A DNA stretch of 64,000 nucleotides from CAIQQQ01 sp040399685. GTDB lineage: Bacteria > Pseudomonadota > Alphaproteobacteria > Acetobacterales > Acetobacteraceae. The notes under the pieces are model-generated. The model searched no databases. It was not told where the DNA came from and saw only the letters and a list, made by a program, of their open reading frames with translations. The stretch spans positions 1 through 64,000 of the forward strand of contig JBBART010000003.1 in NCBI GenBank assembly GCA_040399685.1. Direction: 5' to 3'. The position numbers were made by a program, and so were the translations under genes. Positions 43,258 through 52,129 of this stretch are shown here, piece after piece. Every line of letters starts with the position of its first letter. Position 1 is the stretch's first letter.

Positions 43258-44331
43258 ATGTGTTTGGGCGTCCTCGCCAATTTGCCCCAGCCGGTTCGCG
43301 GAGACGCGCAGGCGTCGGGGCCAGATCAGTCGCACCCACCTCGCCCCCAGGGCGAGGATGCGCTCGTGCGTCTTGTGTCGCTGGTGGCCGACGACCTGCA
43401 GGCCTGCAACCGTGCCATCGTGGCCCGGATGGACAGCAAGGTGGCGCTGATCCCGCAACTGGCCGCCCATCTGGTCGCTGCCGGCGGCAAGCGCATCCGG
43501 CCGCTGCTGACGTTGGCATCCGCGCGCATGTGCGGCTACGCCGGCGACCGCCATGTCAATCTGGCCGCCTGCGTGGAGTTCATCCACACCGCCACCTTGC
43601 TGCATGACGACGTGGTGGACGAAAGCCTGCTGCGTCGTGGCCTGGCCAGCGCCAACGCCATCTTCGGCAACAAGGCCTCGGTTCTGGTCGGCGACTTCCT
43701 GTTCGCCCGCGCCTTTCAACTGATGGTGACTGACGGCTCGCTGCAGGTGCTCGAGATCCTGTCCCGCGCCGCCGCCACCATCGCCGAGGGGGAAGTTCTG
43801 CAACTCTCCACCCAGAACGATCTTTCGACCACCGAGGACCAGTATCTGGACGTTATTCGCGGCAAGACGGCCGCGCTTTTTGCGGCGGCCTGCGAAGTGG
43901 GCGCCGTGGTCGCGGACCGGCCTGAAGTCGAGGCGCAGGCATTGATGTCGTTTGGCACCGATATCGGCATGGCGTTCCAACTGGTGGACGACGCGCTGGA
44001 TTACGTGGCCGACCAGGCAACATTGGGCAAAACAATCGGCGACGATTTCCGCGAAGGCAAGATCACGCTGCCCGTGCTGGCAGCCTACGCGGCCGGTGAC
44101 GAGGACGAGCGCATATTTTGGCGCCGGACCATCGAGGACAGCGAACAAAGCGATTTGGATCTCGACCACGCGATGGGTCTGATCGCCCGCCATGACGCCA
44201 TCGGCGTTACCCTGGCCCGTGCGACGGCATTTGCCGAGGACGCCAAGCGGGCATTGTCGATCTTCCCGCATTCGCCCTATCGGGAGAGCCTTGAAGCCGT
44301 GGCGGACTACACGGTCAGTCGGGTACGTTAG
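43258..44331 (+). CDS. ispB: Long-chain trans-polyprenyl diphosphate synthase (ubiquinone side chain)
   Basis: A 357-residue prenyltransferase with both aspartate-rich motifs, HDDVVDES near 120 and VDDALDY near 245, plus GGKRIRP for pyrophosphate binding. It condenses isopentenyl units into the octa- or decaprenyl chain for ubiquinone. The start is unclear: ATG at 43258 has GAGGAG only one base upstream, TTG at 43264 would be better spaced, and the frame is open to 43186. Its 3' end is followed by repeat copy 2. Confidence 0.88.
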   Translation: MCLGVLANLPQPVRGDAQASGPDQSHPPRPQGEDALVRLVSLVADDLQACNRAIVARMDSKVALIPQLAAHLVAAGGKRIRPLLTLASARMCGYAGDRHVNLAACVEFIHTATLLHDDVVDESLLRRGLASANAIFGNKASVLVGDFLFARAFQLMVTDGSLQVLEILSRAAATIAEGEVLQLSTQNDLSTTEDQYLDVIRGKTAALFAAACEVGAVVADRPEVEAQALMSFGTDIGMAFQLVDDALDYVADQATLGKTIGDDFREGKITLPVLAAYAAGDEDERIFWRRTIEDSEQSDLDLDHAMGLIARHDAIGVTLARATAFAEDAKRALSIFPHSPYRESLEAVADYTVSRVR

Positions 44332-44359
44332 GACCTGACGTTGAGAAGGTTGGCGCAGG

Positions 44360-44482
44360 GGTTCTTTTTTGAAAAAAAGAACCAAAAAACTTTGTGAGTT
44401 CAAATGTGTGGCGCGTCATATGCCGCGCCACACACTGAAATGAATGTAAGTCTTTTTGCTTCTTTTTCTTCAGAAAAAGAAG
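44360..44482. repeat. AT-rich composite hairpin element, copy 2
   Basis: Left hairpin GGTTCTTTTTT (44360-44370) with AAAAAAGAACC (44373-44383), then AAAAAACTT. A GC-rich central hairpin follows, TGTGTGGCGCG/CGCGCCACACA (44405-44434, 11 pairs). Then AAGTCTTTTTG and right hairpin CTTCTTTTTCT/AGAAAAAGAAG (44459-44482). It sits between the polyprenyl synthase and the convergent aminotransferase. Copy 2 has the best-kept central stem, which is flanked on both sides by T- or A-rich tracts as in a bidirectional terminator. Confidence 0.8.
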
Positions 44483-44553
44483 ACCTTCCCGCCCTCAGAT
44501 CTGCTTTGTCCAATGGCGGTCCCCGCAATCACGCGAGGACCGCCATTGGTCGT

Positions 44554-45972
44554 TCAGCCAACCACAGCAATCTGCTCGCGCTTGAGCTGCACCGTCAGTT
44601 CGTTCAGCGACTTTTCCGCGGCATCCAGCACCAGGTCGATCTCGGCGCGGGTGATGATGAGCGGCGGCGAGAACGCCATGCCGTCATTTGGCACCGCACG
44701 GCTGATGAGACCGTTTTCCTCGCACAACTTCACCACGCGCGGCCCGATTTTCATCTTCGGGTCGAAGTTGGTGTGGGTTTCGCGATCGGCGACCAGCTCC
44801 ACGGCGGCGATCAGGCCTTCGCCGCGCACTTCGCCCACCAGTTCGTGGCCCACGAAACGGCGACGCAGTTCGGATTGCAGATACGGCCCCACGTCGCGCA
44901 CATGGTTGCCGATGTCCATCTCGTCATAGATCTTGAGCGTCTCGATCGCGACGGCGGCAGCCACCGGATGGCCGGAATAGGTGTAGCCGTGGCCGAACGT
45001 GCCGATGACATGGCTTTCTGCGGCCAATGCCTCGAACACGCGCTCGGTCACCAGCACCGCCGAGATCGGCAGGAACGCTGCACTGAGGGCCTTGGCGCAG
45101 ACCAGGATGTCCGGCTCGACGTCGAAGGTCTGGGTGCCCCAATAGTTGCCGGTGCGCCAGAAGCCGCAGATGACCTCATCGACCACCAGAAGAATGTCGT
45201 ATTTCTTCAGCACGGCCTTGATCTTGGGGAAGTAGCCCTTGGGCGGCACGATGACGCCGCCGGCGCCCATGATCGGCTCGGCCCACATGGCGGCGATGGT
45301 GTCCGGGCCTTCGGCCAGGATCAGCTTTTCCAACTCATCGGCGCAGCGCGTGGCGAATTCTTCCTCGGTCTCGCCGGGCAGGGCGCCGTGATAGAAATGC
45401 GGCGTGATGGTGTGATGAAAGCCCGGCAGCGGCACGTCGAAGCTGCGGTGGTTGTTCGGCAGGCCGGTCAGTGACGAGGCCGCAAGCGTGATGCCGTGAT
45501 AGCCCTTGAGGCGGCCGATCAGCTTCTTCTTGTTCGGGCGGCCGAGGGCATTGTTGAAATACCAGGCCATCTTGATGGCGGTGTCGTTGGCTTCAGAGCC
45601 GGAGTTGCAGAAGAACACCTTGCTCATCGGCACCGGCGCCCGCTGGATCAGCATCTCCGCCAGGTCGATGGTGGGCATGTGCGATTTGGCGGTGAAGGTG
45701 TGGTAGAAGGGCAGCTTGCGCATCTGGTTCGCCGCCGCCTGCACAAGCCGCTCGTTGGAGAAGCCCAGCGAGGCGCACCAGAGGCCTGCCACGCTTTCCA
45801 GATAGGCCTTGCCCTGCTCGTCATAGACGCGAACACCGTCGCCGCGGCTGATCACCAACGGACCGTTGGTCAGATGGGCCTTCAGGTCGGTGTAGGGATG
45901 CATGACATTGGCGACGTCGCGTGCCTCGGGCGAATTCGGACGCAGGGCGCTGGCGATGGGTGGCGGGGTCAT
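44554..45972 (-). CDS. Class III PLP aminotransferase (omega-amino acid:pyruvate type)
   Basis: A 472-residue fold-type I aminotransferase. FFCNSGSEANDTAIKMAWYF is the cofactor phosphate site, VVDEVICGFWRTG holds the Asp contacting the pyridine, and the PLP Lys is in LVCAKALSAAFLPISAV. YHGITLAASSLTG and the C-terminal FSPPLIIT are typical of the omega-amino acid:pyruvate/GABA or putrescine group. The start at 45972 is preferred to 46008 by family length. No partner dehydrogenase is adjacent, so the amine substrate is open. Confidence 0.9.
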   Translation of the reverse strand: MTPPPIASALRPNSPEARDVANVMHPYTDLKAHLTNGPLVISRGDGVRVYDEQGKAYLESVAGLWCASLGFSNERLVQAAANQMRKLPFYHTFTAKSHMPTIDLAEMLIQRAPVPMSKVFFCNSGSEANDTAIKMAWYFNNALGRPNKKKLIGRLKGYHGITLAASSLTGLPNNHRSFDVPLPGFHHTITPHFYHGALPGETEEEFATRCADELEKLILAEGPDTIAAMWAEPIMGAGGVIVPPKGYFPKIKAVLKKYDILLVVDEVICGFWRTGNYWGTQTFDVEPDILVCAKALSAAFLPISAVLVTERVFEALAAESHVIGTFGHGYTYSGHPVAAAVAIETLKIYDEMDIGNHVRDVGPYLQSELRRRFVGHELVGEVRGEGLIAAVELVADRETHTNFDPKMKIGPRVVKLCEENGLISRAVPNDGMAFSPPLIITRAEIDLVLDAAEKSLNELTVQLKREQIAVVG

Positions 45973-46149
45973 GTGGTGCCTCTCGCAATATGAGCAAGGC
46001 AAAACCATAGGCCCCTAAATCAGGACGGGGGAAGGGCTGTGATCGCTGCTTGATGACAAAACATATGCACCGAAGTGCGGATGATCTGGTGATTCCAAAG
46101 CGTTCACCAACCTGCCATACTAGATGAAAGAAATGTAAGAGGGCGGTGG

Positions 46150-46479
46150 ATGCAATTCTGGCGAGGTGTGAAGCGACGGTTTCGGGCGGCCGTGGCGCCG
46201 TGCCTTTTTCTGTCGCTGGCGGGGTATTTCCTGTGGAGCGCCACCCAGGGCGAGCGCGGCCTGAACGGTGCTGCCGAACGGGTCGCGATGATCGAGAACG
46301 CCCGCCAGGATGTCGCACGCGCCGATGCGGAGAAGGCGGTGTGGGAACGCCGCGTCGCCGCCATGCGCGCCCACAACCTGGACCGTGATGCGTTGGATGA
46401 GCGGGTGCGCGACCGCCTCAGCCTGTCGGCGCCTGCCGATATCATTGTGATGTATCCGCAGGGCCAGCGGCTTTTTTAA
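46150..46479 (+). CDS. FtsB/DivIC-family septum formation initiator protein
   Basis: A 109-residue bitopic protein: a short basic N-terminus (MQFWRGVKRRFR), one transmembrane helix (residues about 14-31), then a heptad-like helix (ERVAMIENARQDVARADAEKA) and a compact C-terminal segment. This is the layout of FtsB, which bridges FtsL and FtsQ in the divisome. It stands alone, divergent from the aminotransferase and convergent with the NRAMP transporter. Confidence 0.8.
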   Translation: MQFWRGVKRRFRAAVAPCLFLSLAGYFLWSATQGERGLNGAAERVAMIENARQDVARADAEKAVWERRVAAMRAHNLDRDALDERVRDRLSLSAPADIIVMYPQGQRLF

Positions 46480-46495
46480 AAGGCGCCTTTTTAAA
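46478..46495. terminator. Hairpin terminator between ftsB-like and NRAMP genes
   Basis: AAAAGGCGCCTTTT (46478-46491) is a perfect palindrome flanked by T- and A-runs. It overlaps the ftsB-like stop and lies just beyond the convergent transporter stop, so it could end both transcripts. Confidence 0.6.
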
Positions 46496-46503
46496 GGCGG
46501 GAC

Positions 46504-47763
46504 CTATAGCAGGAAGAACGTGACGCTTGCGGCCGCCATGGCGATGGCCGCAAGCCACCCCACGACGCGCAGTGAGCGTGGAATGACCAGACGGCCCATC
46601 ACCTTGGGGTTGGTGGACACGAACAGCATCACCACCATCAACGGCGCTGCCAGCACGCCGTTCAGCACAGCACTCCAATACAGCGCCTTGATCGGGTCGA
46701 TTTCGGTGAAGTTCAACGCCAGCCCCGCCAGGGTGGCGGCAGCGATGGTGCCGTAGAAGCCGCGCGCCAGGGCGGGGCGCTGGTCCAGCCCCTCGGTCCA
46801 GCCGACGGTTTCGCTCAGCGCATAGGCGGCCGATCCGGCCAGCACCGGCACCGCGAGCAGGCCGGTGCCGATAATGCCGGCGGCGAACAGCGCGAAGGTG
46901 GCCGCCCCCGCGATGGGGCGCAGCGCCTCGGCGGCCTGGCCCGCGGTCAGGATTTCGGTCTGCCCGCCGGCGTGCAGGGTGGCCGCAGTCGCGATGATGA
47001 TGAACAGGGCAATGAGGTTCGAATATCCCATCCCTACCCAGGTATCGACATTGATCCGATACAACTCGGCCGCCGGTTCGGGGTTCTGGATCAGCGCCAC
47101 GCCGTGATGGCCAAGCTGTTCCTCCACCTCCTGAGACGCCTGCCAGAAGAACAGATACGGGCTGATGGTGGTGCCCAATATCGCCACCAGCATTTCGGCG
47201 TGGGGGGCGTCCAGCACGATGGTCGGCACCACGATGCTGCGCAGCGCCTCGCCCCAGGGCACGTGGACAGCAAACACCACGCCCACATAGGCAAACAGCG
47301 ACAACGTCAGGTATTTCAGGATGGACACATAGCGCGCGTAGCCGATCAGGATTTCAGCGGCGATGCAGAGCACGGCAAACCCGACCGTGTAGACGCTGGC
47401 CGGCCCACCGATCATCAATTGCAGCGCCGCCGCCATCGCCCCCAGATCGGCACCGATATTGGCGATGTTGGCCACCAGCAGCAGCAGCACGGCGAATCGC
47501 AGCAGCCACGGCGAATAATGCTCGCGCAGATTCTCGGCGATGCCCTTGCCCGTGACCGCCCCGATGCGGGCGCTGATCACCTGCGTGACCGACATCAACG
47601 GGTAACTGAGCAGCATCACCCATGAGAGCTGATAGCCAAACTGGGCGCCGGCCTGGCTGTAGGTGGCAATGCCGCTTGGGTCATCATCGGCAGCCCCGGT
47701 GATCAGCCCCGGACCAAGCGCCTTGAGGATGGATATCTTTGACGATGGCGGTGTTTCGGTCAT
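46504..47763 (-). CDS. NRAMP-family metal-ion transporter with atypical ion site
   Basis: A 419-residue inner-membrane protein with about eleven helices and the NRAMP/MntH fold. Helix 1 reads DDDPSGIATYSQAG with Asp28, but the usual DPGN is DPSG. In helix 6 the usual Met-Pro-His motif is replaced by GTTISPYLFFWQASQEVEE. Loss of the metal-binding Met is a mark of NRAMP-related magnesium-type or other non-manganese members, so substrate assignment to Mn or Fe is unsafe. The gene is not linked to a metal regulator. Confidence 0.85.
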   Translation of the reverse strand: MTETPPSSKISILKALGPGLITGAADDDPSGIATYSQAGAQFGYQLSWVMLLSYPLMSVTQVISARIGAVTGKGIAENLREHYSPWLLRFAVLLLLVANIANIGADLGAMAAALQLMIGGPASVYTVGFAVLCIAAEILIGYARYVSILKYLTLSLFAYVGVVFAVHVPWGEALRSIVVPTIVLDAPHAEMLVAILGTTISPYLFFWQASQEVEEQLGHHGVALIQNPEPAAELYRINVDTWVGMGYSNLIALFIIIATAATLHAGGQTEILTAGQAAEALRPIAGAATFALFAAGIIGTGLLAVPVLAGSAAYALSETVGWTEGLDQRPALARGFYGTIAAATLAGLALNFTEIDPIKALYWSAVLNGVLAAPLMVVMLFVSTNPKVMGRLVIPRSLRVVGWLAAIAMAAASVTFFLL

Positions 47764-47857
47764 GGTTTGCCCTCGTCGCCGGAGTGCCAGCGCTTGACGC
47801 AGTCGTAACCCAAGCTGAACATCAAGGCTGCATCATTATAATTATCGGAGATTGACG

Positions 47858-48637
47858 ATGAACGTGGCTGTTCAGAGCAAGGCGCCCGCTGGAATTTCGG
47901 CCGAGGAATGGGCCATCCGCTGCGACCTGGCCGCACTTTACCGCCTGGTTGCACATTTCAAGATGACCGACTTCATCTACACCCATATCAGCGCACGCCT
48001 GCCGGGGCCTGAGCATCACTTCCTGATCAACAAATACGGCGTGATGTTCCACGAGATGCGCGCGAGCGACCTCGTCAAGATTGACCTTGATGGCAACATC
48101 ATCGAAACCAACGGCAGCAGCGGCAAGGTGAACGCCGCCGGCTTCACCATCCACTCCGCCATCCACATGGCGCGGCACGATCTGATGTGCGTGATCCACA
48201 CCCACACCGCCGCCGGCATCGCCGTGTCCGCGCAGAAGCAGGGCCTGCTGCCGATCAGCCAGCACGCGCTGAAATTCTATGGCCACATGGCCTATCACGG
48301 CTACGAAGGCGTGGCGCTGGATCTCAACGAGCGCGAGCGCCTGGTGGCCGATCTGGGCACGCACCGCGCCATGATCCTGGCCAATCATGGCCTGCTGGTG
48401 GCGGGGCGCACCATCCCAGAGGCGTTCAACAGCATCTATTATCTGGAACGCGCCTGTCAGGCCCAGGTGGCAGCGATGGCCGGCGGAGCAGAACTGATCC
48501 TGCCGCCGGAAGCCGTGCGTCTGCATACCGCAAGCCAGTTCAATCGCCCTGGTGAGGAGAATCTGGCGCATTACGACTGGTCGTGGGGTTCTGCCTTGCG
48601 GTTGATCGAGAATGACCGTCCGGATTACCGCGCCTGA
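47858..48637 (+). CDS. Class II aldolase/adducin-family protein
   Basis: A 259-residue protein of the class II aldolase/adducin fold. The zinc site shows as HTHTAAG near 107-113 and a third His further on in the LANHGLLV segment. Early motifs are YTHISARLPG and FLINKYGVMFHEM. Members are L-fuculose-phosphate-type aldolases or decarboxylases. The ATG at 47858 has CGGAG eight bases before it; TTG at 47852 is less likely. No sugar kinase or isomerase is near, so the substrate is unknown. Confidence 0.88.
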   Translation: MNVAVQSKAPAGISAEEWAIRCDLAALYRLVAHFKMTDFIYTHISARLPGPEHHFLINKYGVMFHEMRASDLVKIDLDGNIIETNGSSGKVNAAGFTIHSAIHMARHDLMCVIHTHTAAGIAVSAQKQGLLPISQHALKFYGHMAYHGYEGVALDLNERERLVADLGTHRAMILANHGLLVAGRTIPEAFNSIYYLERACQAQVAAMAGGAELILPPEAVRLHTASQFNRPGEENLAHYDWSWGSALRLIENDRPDYRA

Positions 48638-48746
48638 TTGGCGCTGCTGGACGCTTGGTTTGCCGAGGCAAAGCTGGGGGGCAATGGACTGAATTTTCGG
48701 TTTCACCCCCCGGATTGCTTCGCCCGGCGGCCTCCTCAATTTCCGT

Positions 48747-48762
48747 TGGCACTGTCTGTGCT
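48747..48762 (+). promoter_or_regulatory. Candidate sigma-54 promoter for the ABC transporter operon
   Basis: TGGCACTGTCTGTGCT keeps GG (48748-48749) and GC (48760-48761) with the strict ten-base gap of -24/-12 promoters; TGGCAC is a perfect -24 box and TGCT a good -12 box. Transcription would start near 48773, 33 bases before the ATG at 48806. NtrC, an activator of such promoters, is encoded in the window. I cannot point to a proven NtrC binding site upstream. Confidence 0.45.
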
Positions 48763-48805
48763 TGTGAAAGGCGGATAGGCTATCATTTCCGCATTTCAGG
48801 ACAGC

Positions 48806-49813
48806 ATGATCGAACATTCTCCGCCTGAACTTCTCCGCATCGAAGGCCTGCGCACCGCGTTCCGCACCCCCATGGGGCCGATTGCCGCCGTGGACGGCGT
48901 GTCGCTGTCGGTGGCGCGGGGACGCACTCTGGGGATCGTGGGTGAAAGCGGGTGCGGCAAGTCCATGCTGTCGCTGTCGATCATGCGCCTGGTGCCAAAA
49001 CCCGGCGTGATCGCCAACGGGCGGGTGATGTTTGACGGCCAGGACCTGCTGCAACTCTCGCCCGAGGCCATGCGCGGCATGCGCGGGCGGCGGATCGGCA
49101 TGATCTTCCAGGAGCCGATGACCAGCCTGAACCCGGTGTTCACCGTGGGCGATCAGATCATGGAGGCGATGCGGGCGCATGACGCGCAGGCCAGCAAGGC
49201 CGATCTGCGCACGCGCGCCATCGCAGCACTGGACCGGGTGCGCATCCCGGCCGCCAGCCGCAGGCTCGATGAATACCCGCACCAGATGTCCGGCGGCATG
49301 CGCCAGCGGGTGATGATCGCCATGGCGCTGGCCTGCGACCCCGATCTGCTCATTGCCGACGAGCCGACAACGGCCCTGGATGTGACCGTGCAGGCGCAGA
49401 TTCTCGATTTGCTGCGCGATCTGCAGGCACAATCGGGCATGGCCATCATCCTGATCACCCATGATCTGGGCGTGGTGGCCGAAATGGCCGACGAGGTGGC
49501 GGTGATGTATGCCGGCCGCGTGGTGGAACGCGCCTCCGGCACCGATATTTTCGACGACCCGCAGCACCCCTACACGCTCGGCCTGCTGGGCAGCATTCCC
49601 AAACTGGAAGAAACCCACGACCGCCTGCTGGCGATCGAGGGCGCGGTGCCGGCGCCGTTCGCGCTGCCGTCTGGCTGCCGGTTTCATCCGCGTTGCGTGT
49701 TCGCCACCGCCGGATGTGCGACCGGCGAGGTGCTGTTGCGCGAATTGGGCGCGCATCACGAGGTGGCCTGCATCCACGCCCCCGTGGAAGCCATGATGGA
49801 GTTGCAGGCATGA
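48806..49813 (+). CDS. Oligopeptide/dipeptide ABC transporter ATPase (DppD-like)
   Basis: A 335-residue ABC ATPase. Walker A is GESGCGKSMLSL, the Q-loop is FQEPMTSLNP, the signature is MSGGMRQRVMIAMAL, and Walker B is LLIADEPTTALD. The C-terminal Cys-containing extension (GCRFHPRC...C...C, then AHHEVACIHAP) is that of peptide/nickel transporter ATPases. Its ATG is preceded by AGGA. It overlaps the second ATPase by four bases. The permease genes are not next to it. Confidence 0.9.
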   Translation: MIEHSPPELLRIEGLRTAFRTPMGPIAAVDGVSLSVARGRTLGIVGESGCGKSMLSLSIMRLVPKPGVIANGRVMFDGQDLLQLSPEAMRGMRGRRIGMIFQEPMTSLNPVFTVGDQIMEAMRAHDAQASKADLRTRAIAALDRVRIPAASRRLDEYPHQMSGGMRQRVMIAMALACDPDLLIADEPTTALDVTVQAQILDLLRDLQAQSGMAIILITHDLGVVAEMADEVAVMYAGRVVERASGTDIFDDPQHPYTLGLLGSIPKLEETHDRLLAIEGAVPAPFALPSGCRFHPRCVFATAGCATGEVLLRELGAHHEVACIHAPVEAMMELQA

Positions 49814-50919
49814 GCGGCAAACACGCGAGCGGCAAGCATGGCGGACCGCTGCTGGAGGTCGAGGGCCTCGCCAAACATTACCCGGTCAAGAAGGGCCTGC
49901 TGATCCCCAAGACGGTCGGCACCGTGAAGGCGGTGGACGGCGTGTCGTTCCGTCTGGAGCGCGGCGAGACGCTGGCGCTGGTGGGCGAGAGCGGCTGCGG
50001 CAAATCCACCACGGCGCGGCTGGTGCTGCGGCTGATCGAACCGTCGGCCGGCATTGTGCGGTTCGAGGGCGTGGACATCACCGAGATGGCCGGAGCGCCG
50101 CTGCGGAAATTGCGCCGGCGGATGCAGATCGTCTTCCAGGACCCGTTCGCCTCGCTCAACCCGCGCATGACGGTGGGCGCCATTCTGGACGAGCCGCTGA
50201 TCCTGCACGAGATCGGCGACGCCATGGCACGGCGCGCCCGGGTCAACCAGTTGCTGCGCCTCGTCGGCCTCGCCGCATATCACGCCACCCGCTACCCGCA
50301 TGAATTCTCCGGCGGCCAGCGCCAGCGCATCGGCATCGCCCGGGCCCTGGCGGTCGAGCCGCAACTGATCGTGTGCGATGAGCCGGTGTCGGCGCTGGAC
50401 GTGTCGATCCAGGCGCAGGTGGTGAACCTGCTGAAGGATCTGCAACAGCGCCTCGGCCTGTCCTATCTGTTCATCGCGCATGACCTGGCGGTGGTGAAGC
50501 ACATGGCCGACCGGGTGGCGGTGATGTATCTGGGGCGGATTGTGGAAATCGCGTCCAAGGACGCGCTGTTCGCAGCGCCCATGCACCCATACACGCGCAC
50601 GCTGCTGGCGGCCATTCCGCGGCCCGATCCGCATCGCCGGCTGGAACGGACCATCCCCGGCGGCGATATGCCCAGCCCGCTGAACCCGCCGGCCGGATGC
50701 CATTTCAACACGCGCTGCGCCTTTGCCTCCGATCTGTGCCGCACCGAGCCGCCAGCCTTGCGCCAGATCGCCGACGGCCATCAGGCGGCGTGCCACCATG
50801 TGGAAACCTTGCCGGCTTACTCCGCTGCCGAGGACGCCCATCCCCCCACTGAGGTGGCGGCCTTGCGCATGGCGCTGTATGCCGAACGGCGTGGGCGCGT
50901 GACCGCTGAAGCGGGCTGA
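49810..50919 (+). CDS. Oligopeptide/dipeptide ABC transporter ATPase (DppF-like)
   Basis: A 369-residue partner ATPase. Walker A is GESGCGKSTTARLVL, the Q-loop is FQDPFASLNPRM, the signature is FSGGQRQRIGIARAL, and Walker B is LIVCDEPVSALD. The C-terminal GCHFNTRCAFA...C extension fits the DppF/OppF group. With the DppD-like gene it powers uptake of peptides or a similar solute. The ATG at 49810 shares ATGA with the previous stop. It is followed 40 bases later by the alcohol dehydrogenase. Confidence 0.9.
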   Translation: MSGKHASGKHGGPLLEVEGLAKHYPVKKGLLIPKTVGTVKAVDGVSFRLERGETLALVGESGCGKSTTARLVLRLIEPSAGIVRFEGVDITEMAGAPLRKLRRRMQIVFQDPFASLNPRMTVGAILDEPLILHEIGDAMARRARVNQLLRLVGLAAYHATRYPHEFSGGQRQRIGIARALAVEPQLIVCDEPVSALDVSIQAQVVNLLKDLQQRLGLSYLFIAHDLAVVKHMADRVAVMYLGRIVEIASKDALFAAPMHPYTRTLLAAIPRPDPHRRLERTIPGGDMPSPLNPPAGCHFNTRCAFASDLCRTEPPALRQIADGHQAACHHVETLPAYSAAEDAHPPTEVAALRMALYAERRGRVTAEAG

Positions 50920-50959
50920 GCGCCCAGAGCACAGCCAAGACCAAGAAACGAGGAAACGC

Positions 50960-52129
50960 ATGGCATATCAATACGTCTCGCCCCGCTTCATGCTGGTGGG
51001 CGGCGGCAGCGTGGCGCAGGTGGCGGAGGTGCTGTCGAAATTCGGCCTGTCACGGCCGCTGATCGTCACAGATCCTTACATGGTGCGCTCCGGCCTGCTG
51101 GCCCGTTGCACCGGCCCGCTGGAAGCGGCAGGCATCACGGCGGATGTGTTCAGCGACACCATTCCGGAGCCGACCGACACGGTGGTGTATGCCGGTGTGA
51201 ATGTTCTGAACTCCGGTGACTACGATTGTCTGATCGGCTTCGGCGGCGGCAGCCCCATCGACACCGCCAAGGCGATGGCGATCCTCGCACCCGGCGCGCA
51301 TGCCATCCGCGCGCTCAAGGTGCCGCACCAGGCCGATCGCGCTGCCTTGCCTGTCATTGCCATCCCCACCACCGCCGGGACCGGCAGCGAGGCCACGCGC
51401 TTTACGGTCATCACCGATTCGTCGCTGGATGAGAAAATGCTGATCGCGGGCCTCGGCTGCCTGCCGCTGGCCGCCATCGTCGATTACGAGCTTACCTTCT
51501 CCGTGCCGCCGCGCATCACCGCCGACACCGGCGTGGACAGCCTGACGCATGCGCTGGAGGCCTATGTCTCGCTGCGCGCCAACCCGATCAGTGACGCGCT
51601 GGCGGTGTCGGCGATGAAGTTGATCGGCGCCAATCTGCGCACCGCGTTTCACGAGCCGACCAATGCAGCGGCACGCGAGGCGATGATGCTGGGCGCCACC
51701 CAGGCGGGCATTGCGTTCACCAATTCCTCGGTGGCGCTGGTGCACGGCATGTCCCGCCCGATCGGCGCGCATTTCCATGTGCCGCACGGCCTGTCTAACG
51801 CCATGCTGCTGCCGGCGATCACGCGGTTCGGCCTGGAATCAGCCCCGGCGCGTTACGGAGAGGCGGCGCGCTGCATCGGCTTTGCCGACAATGGCGACAG
51901 CGATGCCGATGCCTGCGCCAAGCTCGCCACCGGCCTGGATGCGCTCAACGCGGAACTGGGCGTGCCGAGCCCGAAGCAATACGGCATCGACGCGGCGACC
52001 TGGGAGGCGAAATTGCCGCTCATGGCCGAGCAGGCGCTGGCCTCGGGCAGCCCCGGCAACAACCCGCGGGTGCCGAACGCTGCCGAGATCGTGTCGCTCT
52101 ACCGCGCCGTGTTCAACGCGAATACGTAA
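50960..52129 (+). CDS. Iron-containing alcohol dehydrogenase
   Basis: A 389-residue group III (iron-dependent) alcohol dehydrogenase. GGGSPIDTAKA is the NAD-binding motif. TAGTGSEATRFTVI and TGVDSLTHALEAYVS carry metal and substrate residues. The iron ligands include His in VHGMSRPIGAHFHVPHGLSNA. It reduces or oxidises a small alcohol or aldehyde; substrate unknown. It has a good ribosome site (GAGGAAACGC before ATG). Its last 17 bases overlap the 3' end of the convergent EAL gene. Confidence 0.92.
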   Translation: MAYQYVSPRFMLVGGGSVAQVAEVLSKFGLSRPLIVTDPYMVRSGLLARCTGPLEAAGITADVFSDTIPEPTDTVVYAGVNVLNSGDYDCLIGFGGGSPIDTAKAMAILAPGAHAIRALKVPHQADRAALPVIAIPTTAGTGSEATRFTVITDSSLDEKMLIAGLGCLPLAAIVDYELTFSVPPRITADTGVDSLTHALEAYVSLRANPISDALAVSAMKLIGANLRTAFHEPTNAAAREAMMLGATQAGIAFTNSSVALVHGMSRPIGAHFHVPHGLSNAMLLPAITRFGLESAPARYGEAARCIGFADNGDSDADACAKLATGLDALNAELGVPSPKQYGIDAATWEAKLPLMAEQALASGSPGNNPRVPNAAEIVSLYRAVFNANT

